Source: UM-FILTER-40-17 sp032251335 (lineage in GTDB: Bacteria; Bacteroidota; Bacteroidia; Flavobacteriales; Flavobacteriaceae). From it: a stretch of DNA of 64,000 bases. This document shows, in pieces, positions 40,780-49,900 of the stretch (its first letter is position 1; each line of letters opens with the position of its first letter). The notes under the pieces were generated by a model that searched no databases, was not told where the DNA came from, and was given only the letters and a program-made list of their open reading frames with translations. The position numbers and the translations under genes were made by a program. Location of the stretch: contig JAVVDW010000013.1 in assembly GCA_032251335.1 (NCBI GenBank), positions 1-64,000 on the forward strand, read 5' to 3'.

Positions 40780-42039
40780 ATGCTAAATACGTCTGAAATG
40801 ACTTTTCCCCGAAGCTGGATTTCCATTGCCTTGTTTAATTTAGCCATAGCTGCGTCCTTTGGCCTGTTGCTGAGGTCGCAGTATTTGTTTGCGCTACCGT
40901 TTCAATATCGTTTTGTGACGCATGCACATTCACACGTAGCCATGCTGGGATGGGTCTATTTGGTTTTGTTTGCTTGCATCGTGTGTGTGTTTATACCCGA
41001 AGATCTAAAAAAATTCAAAAAACTCTTTTGGGTCACCCAATTTTCCGTCATCGGTATGATGTGTAGTTTCCCATTTCAAGGTTACGCCGTATTTTCCATC
41101 ATTTTTTCGACACTTCATATTTTTTGCAGTTACGCATTTGTCTTAAAAGTTTGGCCAAAACTTCGCCCAAGTAGTCAAATGGCTACTCGGTTTCTCAAAA
41201 CGGCTTTTATTTTGATGCTGATTTCCACCGGCGGAGTTTGGTCACTAGGGCCTATTATGGCTTCGGGTGGCAACGGCTCAGCAGCTTACCATATCGCCAT
41301 TCAGACGTTTTTGCACCTTCAATTCAACGGCTGGTTTTTGTTTGCCGTGCTGGCAATTTTCATTAAAATCTGCGAGAACAAAGGGATTGTCTTCCTCAAA
41401 AGAAATGTAAATGGGTTTCTCATTTCCCTGATTTTGGCTACAGTTTTCACGCTAGCGCTTCCCATCAGTTGGTTTTGGGATGCTAACAGCTTGGGATTCT
41501 TAAATACCATTGGCGTGTTCAGTCAGTTTGCAGCCTTGTTTATTGCGATCAAAATCTTTTTAGCCACAAAGTTTTCTGTTCCATCGAAGCCTTCCAACAT
41601 CATTCGTGCTGCCTTGATTTTGGGAGCCACGAGTTTTATCCTTAAAATAGTGTTGCAGCTGTTTTCGATTTTTCCGAAATGGGCACTGCGCTCCTTTCAA
41701 ATTAAAAATTTTGTGATAGGATTTATTCACCTGACCATGCTTGGTCTTATTTCCGGATTTTTGTTCTATTTTATTTTTCAGGTATTTTCAAAACTCGCCG
41801 AAAAGAAGGTTATCACATTCGGATTTTATCTATTTATAGTCGGCTTTGTTTTATCCGAAACTTGGCTGTTTGTGCAGGGATTTATGTTTTACTTGGGTTA
41901 TGGACTGCTTCCTGCTTATTATGAAGCACTCTTTGCGACTAGTATTTTGCTTTGGTTCGGAATTTTATTGATTTTTGTCCGTTTCTCGTTCTTTTGCAAA
42001 AAAGATAAAACCGAATCGTTAAGTGTTGACACTTTTTAA
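40780..42039 (+). CDS. Multi-helix His-rich membrane protein, haem-copper oxidase subunit I / NnrS-like
   Basis: A 419-residue protein with about 12 membrane helices and no signal peptide. Histidines lie inside or at the ends of helices: His48, His50 and His52 (THAHSHVAMLGW), His113, His171, His179 and His317 (FIHLTMLG). The helix-2 HAH segment resembles lone haem-copper-oxidase subunit I proteins, NorB-like proteins and NnrS. The canonical His-His pair of the copper site is absent. No subunit II or cytochrome c gene is adjacent. Its place 18 bp after ric points to nitric oxide handling. Family assignment is tentative. Confidence 0.6.
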   Translation: MLNTSEMTFPRSWISIALFNLAIAASFGLLLRSQYLFALPFQYRFVTHAHSHVAMLGWVYLVLFACIVCVFIPEDLKKFKKLFWVTQFSVIGMMCSFPFQGYAVFSIIFSTLHIFCSYAFVLKVWPKLRPSSQMATRFLKTAFILMLISTGGVWSLGPIMASGGNGSAAYHIAIQTFLHLQFNGWFLFAVLAIFIKICENKGIVFLKRNVNGFLISLILATVFTLALPISWFWDANSLGFLNTIGVFSQFAALFIAIKIFLATKFSVPSKPSNIIRAALILGATSFILKIVLQLFSIFPKWALRSFQIKNFVIGFIHLTMLGLISGFLFYFIFQVFSKLAEKKVITFGFYLFIVGFVLSETWLFVQGFMFYLGYGLLPAYYEALFATSILLWFGILLIFVRFSFFCKKDKTESLSVDTF

Positions 42040-42062
42040 CGACTTAACCTAAAAAGAAACTT

Positions 42063-42632
42063 ATGGAAAAAGTGTACAAACGTGTGTCAGACGCTGCTAT
42101 CACGCTCACCGAATTAATGCTTCCCTCCCACTCCAATTTTAGCGGAAAAATTCACGGTGGCTATATTATGTCGCTCATGGATCAAATTGCCTTTGCTTGC
42201 GCATCCAAGCACTCTCAAAAATACTGTGTCACAGCAGCTGTTGAACGCGTAGATTTTTTAAATCCTATAGATGTCGGCGAATTGGTGACTCTGAAAGCAT
42301 CGATCAATTATGTAGGAAACACCTCTATGGTGGTGGGCATAAGGGTTGAAGCTGAAAACATTTTGGAGGGCAGTTGTAAACACTGCAACTCTTCCTACTT
42401 TACCATGGTTGCCAAAGACAAAAACGGAAAAAATGCCCAAGTGCCCGGTTTGATTTTGGAATCAAAGGAAGAAGTTCGGCGCTATGTAACTGCCATACTG
42501 CGCATGCAGGAAAAGAAGCACCAACATCCGGCTTTTGACGAAAAAACTTTTGAGATGGCCGACTATGCATTCTTGTTACGCGACAAACCCATCAATCTGC
42601 AATTGGGAGAAGGTGAAAATTTAGAAATTTAA
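42063..42632 (+). CDS. Acyl-CoA thioesterase (hotdog fold)
   Basis: A 189-residue protein of the YciA/ACOT type. The signature Asn25-Phe-Ser-Gly-Lys-Ile-His31-Gly-Gly, with Asp40 in the hotdog helix, fits the active site. Thr-Ala-Ala-Val-Glu-Arg-Val-Asp-Phe follows. The C-terminal 50 residues are a charged helical extension. It hydrolyses acyl-CoA to free acid and CoA. It follows the His-rich membrane protein gene by 23 bp and may belong to the same transcript, although no functional link is obvious. Confidence 0.88.
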   Translation: MEKVYKRVSDAAITLTELMLPSHSNFSGKIHGGYIMSLMDQIAFACASKHSQKYCVTAAVERVDFLNPIDVGELVTLKASINYVGNTSMVVGIRVEAENILEGSCKHCNSSYFTMVAKDKNGKNAQVPGLILESKEEVRRYVTAILRMQEKKHQHPAFDEKTFEMADYAFLLRDKPINLQLGEGENLEI

Positions 42633-42696
42633 ATTTGTGATTTTATCAAAAGAAAGCTCAAATAAACATTAACTCCTCATTTTAAATTATTTAAAA

Positions 42697-42727
42697 TTTG
42701 GAAATTCTGTTTTTATTCATAACTTTA
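42697..42727 (+). promoter_or_regulatory. Promoter of the small secreted protein gene at 42769
   Basis: TTTG (42697-42700), 19-nt spacer, TAACTTTA (42720-42727), 41 nt before the ATG. One mismatch (final G) to the -7 consensus. Confidence 0.55.
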
Positions 42728-42768
42728 TTGTGGATTTAACACTTCAAACTCACTAAAAACTAACAGTT

Positions 42769-43218
42769 ATGAAAACTAAAATCTTTCTTATCACAATGAC
42801 CAGTGTTATTTTGATGGCTTTTGTAGATTGGCAAGACAGCGAAAATGACACAAACAAAATGGAAGGTCCCTGGCAGTTGAGGAGCATTCATTTGTATGAG
42901 GACAACAAGATTTCAGATTCTATTGTCTCAAATGATGAATACAAACAGATCAAAATCTACAGCAACGGAAAAGTGATGTGGACGCGTTACGTACCCAAAG
43001 ACGAAGATGAATGGTTTGGCTACGGCAACTACGAAGTAACCAACGGTCAACTTATTGAAACGCTTGAGTATGGCTCAGCCGCCATGATGAAAGTTATAGA
43101 CACCAACCGCGTATTTACTTTCAAGCTGGAAATTTCAGATAATACATATTCCCAAATCTCAGTGGACGCTAAAGGAAATTATACACAGGCAGAAAATTAT
43201 GTCCGCATCGGGCATTGA
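42769..43218 (+). CDS. Small secreted protein of unknown function
   Basis: A 149-residue protein with a signal peptide (about 1-18). The body is beta-rich: Glu-Gly-Pro-Trp-Gln-Leu-Arg-Ser-Ile at the start of the domain, then Val-Met-Trp-Thr-Arg-Tyr-Val and Tyr-Gly-Asn-Tyr-Glu-Val. The leading Gly-x-Trp and alternation of strands recall lipocalin-like proteins found in Bacteroidetes, but I cannot assign a family with confidence. It stands alone between the thioesterase and the convergent hisS gene. Confidence 0.72.
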   Translation: MKTKIFLITMTSVILMAFVDWQDSENDTNKMEGPWQLRSIHLYEDNKISDSIVSNDEYKQIKIYSNGKVMWTRYVPKDEDEWFGYGNYEVTNGQLIETLEYGSAAMMKVIDTNRVFTFKLEISDNTYSQISVDAKGNYTQAENYVRIGH

Positions 43219-43327
43219 TTTCCATAAGAGGTCTAAGCGAGGTTCGGAAATGATTTGATGTTGAATCGTTTTAAATAATCTTTCCAAATGCATTGTCCGG
43301 TTATACGCAGTCGAAAGTTATTTGGGA

Positions 43328-44713
43328 TTATGTGATGCCCTCATCTACAAATAAAGCAGCTAACTCGGCAAATGTAAGGATTTGTTGTGCGCCGGTTTTC
43401 ATGTTTTTCAGGGTAAAAACCTGACTTTCACGTTCCGCTTCGCCTACAAAAACGACCATAGGAATGTGGCGTTTGTCTGCATAAGCAAGTTGCTTTTGAG
43501 GCTTGGTGGCATCCGGATACAACTCGGCTATTACCCCTTTTTTTCTGAGTTTTTGAACCGCATCGAAGGCGTAGGCTGCATCTGTATCGCCAAAGTTGAC
43601 AAACAATACTTGAGTACTTTCGCTGATAGTATCAGGGAAAAGTCCCAAGGTTTCGAGGGCGATATAAATCCGATCCAAGCCAAATGAAATACCCACACCG
43701 CTTATATTTTTAAGTCCGAAAACACCGGTAAGGTCGTCATAGCGACCACCGCCACCGATAGAGCCGATACCTACTGAAGCCGGTGCAGCTATTTCAATTA
43801 TGGCTCCGGTGTAGTAGTTGAGTCCGCGCGCAAGCGTGAGATCGAGTTGGAGGGTGGAGTCACTTAAACCTTGTGCAGCCACTTGTGCCTCTATAAATTT
43901 TAACTCTTGTATGCCTTCCAATCCGATTCTATTGCCTTGAAAAAGCGATTCGAGTTGTGTCAATTTTTCTGAGAAATTTCCGGAAATATCAAAAACGGGA
44001 TTCAATTTATCTATGGCTTGCTGTGAAATGCCTCTGTCTAAAAGTTCTTGGATGACGGCCTCTTTACCGATTTTGTCCAACTTGTCTAAAGCCACCGTAA
44101 AATCGATAAGTTTGTCTTCTGCATTCATTAAAACAGCCAAGCCGGAAAGAATTTTTCTGTGATTGATTTTAATGGTCACGCCTGGGAGTTGGAGATTGTT
44201 AAAAACACGATCGTAAAGCAAGATAAATTCTACTTCTTGCCAAAGCGACTTGGAACCCACTACGTCTGCATCGCATTGGTAAAATTCTCTAAAGCGTCCT
44301 TTTTGCGGACGGTCTGCACGCCAAACCGGTTGTATTTGATACCTCTTAAACGGAAAAACCAAGTCGTTTTGGTGCTGAACGACAAAGCGGGCAAAAGGCA
44401 CGGTGAGGTCGTAGCGAAGTGCTTTTTCAGTAAGATAGGCGGCTGCTTTGGCACTGTCTTTTGCTTGTAGGATATCTTGTGGCACTTTGGCGAGAAAGTC
44501 GCCTGAGTTGAGAATTTTAAAGATGAGCCTATCGCCTTCGTCGCCGTATTTGCCTAAGAGGGTGTCGTTATTTTCGAAGGCGGGTGTTTCTATGGCTTGA
44601 AAACCAAAGTGTTTGAATTGGGTTTTAATTTTGTCGGTGATATAGTTGCGTTTGGCCAATTCGAGGGTGTCAAAATCGCGGGTGCCTTTGGGCGTGTTGG
44701 GTTTTTGAGCCAT
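43328..44713 (-). CDS. hisS: Histidyl-tRNA synthetase
   Basis: A class II aminoacyl-tRNA synthetase of 461 residues, starting at the ATG (44713) that gives Met-Ala-Gln-Lys-Pro-Asn-Thr-Pro-Lys-Gly-Thr-Arg-Asp. An upstream in-frame ATG at 44755 would add 14 residues unlike the family. Motif 2 (RYQIQPVWRADRPQKGRFRE), the histidine-binding GGGRYDDL and the motif 3 segment GISFGLDRIYIAL are intact. The C-terminal anticodon-binding domain follows. Structured repeat copy B lies upstream. Confidence 0.95.
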   Translation of the reverse strand: MAQKPNTPKGTRDFDTLELAKRNYITDKIKTQFKHFGFQAIETPAFENNDTLLGKYGDEGDRLIFKILNSGDFLAKVPQDILQAKDSAKAAAYLTEKALRYDLTVPFARFVVQHQNDLVFPFKRYQIQPVWRADRPQKGRFREFYQCDADVVGSKSLWQEVEFILLYDRVFNNLQLPGVTIKINHRKILSGLAVLMNAEDKLIDFTVALDKLDKIGKEAVIQELLDRGISQQAIDKLNPVFDISGNFSEKLTQLESLFQGNRIGLEGIQELKFIEAQVAAQGLSDSTLQLDLTLARGLNYYTGAIIEIAAPASVGIGSIGGGGRYDDLTGVFGLKNISGVGISFGLDRIYIALETLGLFPDTISESTQVLFVNFGDTDAAYAFDAVQKLRKKGVIAELYPDATKPQKQLAYADKRHIPMVVFVGEAERESQVFTLKNMKTGAQQILTFAELAALFVDEGIT

Positions 44714-44781
44714 AGAGCTTTTGTATTTGTGCAAATATACAAAGTTGACCGGCAAATGAAGCTGAATCGGAAGTGTGTTTT

Positions 44782-44905
44782 TGCGTGAGGGATGGGAGCG
44801 GCAGCGCCCCGTGTCGGCCCAATGCCGACACGGGGCCTATAGCGGACAGCCCGGTGCTATCAATTCTTATTTTTAAAGAATTGATAGCACACGCCCAAAA
44901 AATTA
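44782..44905 (-). repeat. Dispersed structured repeat, copy B (two hairpins, conserved linkers)
   Basis: Read on the minus strand: TTTTTTGGGCGT (44902-44891); hairpin 1, a 15-bp stem 44890-44876 / 44868-44854 with a 7-nt loop; linker CGGGCTGTCCGCTATAG (44853-44837); hairpin 2, a 13-bp stem 44836-44824 / 44818-44806 with a 5-nt loop; tail GCTGCCGCTCCCATCCC ending in CACGCAA. The linkers match copy A at 3461-3560 closely, while both stems have different sequence and length. It sits between the divergent hisS and FtsX-type genes. Confidence 0.85.
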
Positions 44906-44963
44906 TCTATTGGATGGTGGTGATGGTGGTGTTTTGCGTATTTTTATCAAAAAATTAGGTCAT

Positions 44964-46205
44964 ATGTTTTCTCTGTTTCGTGAAAATGTTCGGATTGCGG
45001 TCGATTCTATCAAAGGTCAGTTGTTGCGAACCATCTTAACCGTGTTGATTATTGCGATTGGCATTACGGCTTTGGTGGGGATTTTGAGCGGTGTAAAGGC
45101 ACTGGAGAATACGATTTCGGGCGATTTTGTGTCGATGGGTGCCAATACTTTTAACATCAGGCAGTATGAATTAACCGTGCGCAGACGCGGTGGTGGTGAG
45201 CGTGAGAAGGTAAACCCGGTGATATCATATCGCGATGCAAAGGATTTTAAAGATACTTATGATTTTCCCGGTGCGGATGTTTCTATATTTTTTACGGCAA
45301 CGGGGACAGCTGAAGTGAAGTTTGAGAGCCAAAAGACCGACCCGGAAATTGCGGTATTGGGCGTGGATGAGAACTTTTTTAAGAATGCGGGGCTTGAAGT
45401 GGATAATGGCAGGGATTTTAACACTTTTGATATTTCGAACAACAACAATGTGTGCGTGTTGGGCTCGGATGTGGTGAAAGCGCTTTTTGAAAACGTGAAT
45501 CCCGTTGGAAAAATCATCAGCGTGCGCGGCATGAAATTTACAGTGGTAGGCACTTTAGCATCCAAGGGTGGTTCGTTTGGCAACAATCAGGATTTGCGGG
45601 TGATGATTCCGATTCAACTGGCACGGACTACTTTTTCTGTACCTAATTTGAACTATAGTGTAAGTGTAAATATTCCTCAAAAAGATTTGTATGACAATGC
45701 GCAAGGCTTAGCGATACAGACTTTTAGAAACGTGCGGAAGCTAAATCCGGTAGAAGGCAATAATTTTGGCATTGAACGCAGCGATGATTTGTTGAACACT
45801 TTTTTAAACATTACGAGTGCGCTCAATATTGCGGCCATCATCATCAGCCTGATTACCATTTTTGGGTCCTCTATCGCTTTGATGAACATTATGCTGGTTT
45901 CTGTGACCGAACGCACGCGTGAAATTGGTATTCGGAAATCTTTGGGCGCCAAACGCCGCACGATTGCTTCACAATTTTTTATTGAAACGGTTATTATTGG
46001 TCAGTTGGGCGGTTTTTTCGGTATCGTATTGGGCTTGGCCGTGGGTATTGGTTTTGCGCGCGTAACAGATTTGGATTTTGCCATGCCATGGGGTGCCATG
46101 ACTTGGGCAATTATAGTGTCGTTTGTGGTAGCGGTTATTTCAGGTTCTTTTCCTGCGGTCAAAGCTTCTAAACTAGACCCTATAGAATCGCTTCGATATG
46201 AGTGA
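44964..46205 (+). CDS. MacB/FtsX-type ABC transporter permease
   Basis: The start at 44964 (Met-Phe-Ser-Leu-Phe-Arg-Glu-Asn) gives 413 residues with the standard layout. Helix 1 (about 21-43) carries Arg-Thr-x-Leu-Thr-Val-Leu-Ile-Ile, a large periplasmic MacB_PCD domain follows (about 45-270), and three C-terminal helices carry the FtsX domain (Val-Thr-Glu-Arg-Thr-Arg-Glu-Ile-Gly-Ile-Arg-Lys-Ser-Leu-Gly-Ala). It ends in the usual Ala-x-Lys-Leu-Asp-Pro-Ile-Glu-Ser-Leu-Arg-Tyr-Glu. Such permeases work with a LolD/MacB-type ATPase, which is not adjacent. Export of a substrate or lipoprotein handling is possible. Confidence 0.9.
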   Translation: MFSLFRENVRIAVDSIKGQLLRTILTVLIIAIGITALVGILSGVKALENTISGDFVSMGANTFNIRQYELTVRRRGGGEREKVNPVISYRDAKDFKDTYDFPGADVSIFFTATGTAEVKFESQKTDPEIAVLGVDENFFKNAGLEVDNGRDFNTFDISNNNNVCVLGSDVVKALFENVNPVGKIISVRGMKFTVVGTLASKGGSFGNNQDLRVMIPIQLARTTFSVPNLNYSVSVNIPQKDLYDNAQGLAIQTFRNVRKLNPVEGNNFGIERSDDLLNTFLNITSALNIAAIIISLITIFGSSIALMNIMLVSVTERTREIGIRKSLGAKRRTIASQFFIETVIIGQLGGFFGIVLGLAVGIGFARVTDLDFAMPWGAMTWAIIVSFVVAVISGSFPAVKASKLDPIESLRYE

Positions 46206-46235
46206 GGCGGCAAATAAGTAAGTATGTTTACAGAG

Positions 46236-46769
46236 ATGAAGAAAATAGTTTTTATATCCCTTTTTGGCATGTTCTCCCTTTTTTCAACAAAGGCACAGGA
46301 GGCTTATGCATATTGGACTTTAGAGCAAAGTCTCCCCGATTGGGCTTTTGAAGTTTTTCAAAAACAGGCTGTTTCGAAATCGCATTTGCTTTCCAATTAT
46401 GTGAATCCATTTTATTTTGAGGCGGATTTTAACGGCGACAATTCTTTAGATATTGCCCTACTCATTGAAGAAAAAAGCAGCCAGCTAAAAGGTATTTTGA
46501 TTATTCACGGCGAAACGAACCAGTACTTTATCATGGGTGCCGGGAAGACATTTGACAATCGGATTGATGATTTTTCGTGGATGGATGTTTGGAAGCTTTA
46601 CCGACACAAAAAAGCATATGAATTAATAATCTCTGATGAGGGTGAAATTGAAGGCGACAGGGAATTTGTTTTGCCATACACCGGTATTGAAATCATTGCC
46701 TTGGAAGCATCTAGCGGTCTTATTTATTGGGATGGCAAGCAATATCTGTGGGCGCAAATGAGTGATTAA
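46236..46769 (+). CDS. Small secreted protein of unknown function
   Basis: The ATG at 46236 (Met-Lys-Lys-Ile-Val-Phe) gives a clear signal peptide ending Thr-Lys-Ala-Gln; an ATG 12 nt earlier is possible. The 177-residue protein contains Asp-Phe-Asn-Gly-Asp-Asn-Ser-Leu-Asp-Ile-Ala, a single FG-GAP/EF-hand-like calcium loop, then Ile-His-Gly-Glu-Thr and Asp-Val-Trp-Lys-Leu-Tyr-Arg. It lies 30 bp after the permease gene and may be co-transcribed. Repeat copy 2 begins at its stop codon. Confidence 0.72.
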   Translation: MKKIVFISLFGMFSLFSTKAQEAYAYWTLEQSLPDWAFEVFQKQAVSKSHLLSNYVNPFYFEADFNGDNSLDIALLIEEKSSQLKGILIIHGETNQYFIMGAGKTFDNRIDDFSWMDVWKLYRHKKAYELIISDEGEIEGDREFVLPYTGIEIIALEASSGLIYWDGKQYLWAQMSD

Positions 46770-46847
46770 AATGAATCCTCGACTGCGTTCGGCTAGAGTA
46801 TCTGGAACAAAAGAGTCGTTTATGTGTAAATGATAAATCGAACGCTG
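46769..46847 (+). repeat. 79-bp dispersed repeat, copy 2
   Basis: Begins at the last base of the preceding stop codon and aligns without gaps to 5288-5366 (59 of 79 positions). The core CCTCGACTGCGTTCGG is at 46777-46792 and the identical end GATAAATCGAACGCTG at 46832-46847. The middle 20 bp are poorly conserved. Confidence 0.8.
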
Positions 46848-46909
46848 CATTGTTGACAATTCAACCTTTTATTTTCTTGTATCAAACCTCATTAAAAAGT
46901 ATAGTTAAA

Positions 46910-46937
46910 AAAAAGCCCGCACTGTTGCGGGCTTTTT
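46910..46937. terminator. Bidirectional terminator, including that of the Oar-like receptor gene
   Basis: AAAAAGCCCGC (46910-46920) pairs with GCGGGCTTTTT (46927-46937) around a 6-nt loop, T-rich on both strands. It lies 21 bp past the receptor's stop. Confidence 0.85.
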
Positions 46938-46957
46938 AGTAATCTTTCGGTTAAGGC

Positions 46958-49900
46958 TTAGAAAATATATCTTACGCCCAACTGCATTTGCCAACGCGAT
47001 TCCAAATCTACACGGTTGGTAAATGTTTTCTTTTGTGAAGGGTCAAAACTAAAAATAGGCCTGTTGTTTTCTACCCGCACACCAATGGGTTGGGTGTTGG
47101 AGGGCACTTCCAGTACGCCCCAATCAGAGTCTATAAGGTTGCCGAAATTCAAAATATCCAAACTAATTTGAATGGTATTCATTTGTCCGCCAACGAGTTT
47201 GAAATTGTAATCTTGTAAAAACTTCACATCGATGCGATCTCTCCAAGGGCTTAAGATTTGATTTCTCCCGGCAAAGCTACCACGACGGTCGCGAAGGTAT
47301 TCGTCTTGTTGAATAAACGCATCAAAAGCGGCTCTTTGTTCGGCTTGGGTGGTTAAATCACCTTCAAACTGCATCAATTGAAGTTCGGCAGAGGTGGGCA
47401 CATAAATCAAATCGTTGAGAAAAGAACCATCGTTGTTGATGTCTCCTGAATAGGTGTAGCTAAACCTGCCTCCTTCTGCAAACTCAAAAAAGCTGGAAAC
47501 CGTGGTAGCCCACTTGCCTTTTCCATAAGTCCATCGCTTGTTGAGCTGCCCGACAATTCTATGACGGTCGCCAAACAATGCCGGACCGCTTACGGCAACG
47601 TTCACATTGCCCAATGCGGGGTTTCTGTCAAAACCGTCACTAGAAATTTCAGCATCTATAGAGCTCGCATCTCTGGCTTCCAAAAAATTGTAGGCAACGC
47701 TGGCAAAGAAATCGCCGGCAAATTGTTTTTGCAACTTCATACTCCAGTTTAGTGAATATCCCACGCCTGTATTGGTAAACACATACGCATTGGTAGGTGA
47801 GCCGAATACCTGTGAACGGTCAGAATTGAGGTAAACCGGACGGTTGTCCACACCGTCTAAGCGACCGGTAGGAATGCCTGCACCGAAGTTGCGCACCATC
47901 TGCGCGTTGATGTCGCGTGTAAAAATAAGATCTGTCGTAGCTACGACACCATTTTTAAACTTGTAGTCAATCCCGAGGCTGTTTCTCCACACTTGCGGAA
48001 ATTCGAAATCAGGTGCTGTGGTGGTAAAGAAGAAGAAATCGGGGTTGGCTACTTGGTTGCCAATCCAAACAAATGGAAGACGACCCGTAAAAATACCCGT
48101 TCCACCGCGAATCTGAAACACTTTGTCATTAAAGACATCCCAGTTGAAACCGATTCGTGGTGACCAAAGCGCTTTTTGTGCAGGCAAATCTAGACTGTTG
48201 AGAAAAACCGGATTTCCTTTTTCGTCAAAGTACTGAATGGTAGGGTCGTAGGTGCCCCCTTCTGAAAGCAAACCGCCTTTGCGCGCAATATTTTCTTTGA
48301 TTTTATCTTTGGTATCAAAATAAAGTGGCAAATCAAAACGAAGTCCGTAGGTGAGTTTAAAATTATCGGCTATGTTCCATTCGTCTTGCACATAAGCCGC
48401 CCATTGACCCACGTTGGTTTCGGCAAGCGCCCATGAGTTGTTGGCGTCGTTGGTATCGCTCACATTTTGTGCGAAAGCCAAAGCCGCAGCCACTGTTCCG
48501 TCTTGCACAGCTTGTTGAAATTCTGCTACGCTGTCAAAACCATTGCCAAAAGTACCTCCTTTAAAACCAGGCGCATCCAGTACACCTAAATTGAATGAAT
48601 TGTTGAAGGAAAATTTCTCAAAGGTAGTTCCAACAGTAAGGGTATGACTTCCTAAAAAGATGTTGAAGTTATTGGTAGCTTGCCATACTTTTTGTTCCAA
48701 TCGGTTGTTGATGGAGAAAGGCTCGTGGCCGGCCACAATATACCGAGTGCCGTCTTTGTTGATATTGATGACGGGTGCCGGAGCAGAAAACGGATTTCTA
48801 AAATCGTTGAAACGGGTGAAGCCGGCTTGGAATTTATTGGTGTATTTGTTTCCGAAATTAGAGTTTAACTCCACCAACCAAGATTGGATTTCGTTGTTGA
48901 TTTGATAACCCGCATTTTGAAATTGCAGGGTAATTTGATCCGGGCCTCTTCTTCCGATGGCGTTCGGGTTTGCCGGCAAATCACGAGAAGCATCCAGAAA
49001 ATTATAGATAACCGCCAAACGGTGGTTTTGATTGATGTTCCAATCAATTTTCAGGATTCCTTTTGTAGATTCTGTATCGTGTTTAAATCTTTCAAAAGGG
49101 CCGGTTTGGTAGCCCAATCCGCCGAGCAATGAGGATACCAACTCGAGGTCAGACGCTTCTACTCTGGAAATATTAGAGCCGGATAAACCCGGCCTTGCTG
49201 CCAAGAAGTTTGACCCTAAATCTTCTCTTTCATCCAATTCAAAATTGGCAAAGAAAAACAGTTTGTTTTTGATGATGGGTCCACCAAAACTGACACCGGT
49301 TTGAATTTGTGTCAAGTCCGGTACAAAAACTTTGTCGCCCTCTACCTCATCGCCTGTAAAATTATCATCACGATAGAAAAAATAGGTTGTCCCGTGAAAT
49401 TCGTTCGTACCGCTTTTGGTCACAGCATTGACACCCGCACCTGTAAAACCGGCTTGCGTGACATCGTAGGGAGCTAAAGAAACTTGGATTTGCTCTATCG
49501 CATCCAAAGAAATAGGTTGTGCATTGGTTTGCCCGCCAGGTGTAGCTGCATCGAGCCCAAACGGGTTGTTAAAAATAGAACCGTCCAAAGAAAAATTGTT
49601 GAATTGGTCATTTCTACCCCCGAAGGAGTTGCCTGTAGCTGTGGGCTCAAGCCGATAAAAATCTTGTGCAGAACGCGAAATGGTTGGCAGTCTGGACAGT
49701 TCTTTTCTGCCAATGTTGGTTTCGGGTCCAGTGCGGTCGCTGTTGAAAGTGGTATTTCTACCACCTGTGACAACTACCTCTGAAAGTTGCTCCGTAGCGG
49801 AAGCCATCTGAACCTCCAGGTTGTAGGTTTGACCCAGGTCAAGAAAAACATCGGTTCGCTCGAAGTTTGTAAATCCTACATAGGATACCGTAATTTTGTA

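Noticed and set aside
44782..44905. Strong hairpins at 44806-44836 and 44854-44890 as simple terminators or a CRISPR remnant
   Set aside because: There are no T-runs in the right place and no repeat-spacer periodicity. The match to 3461-3560 shows they are part of a dispersed two-hairpin element.
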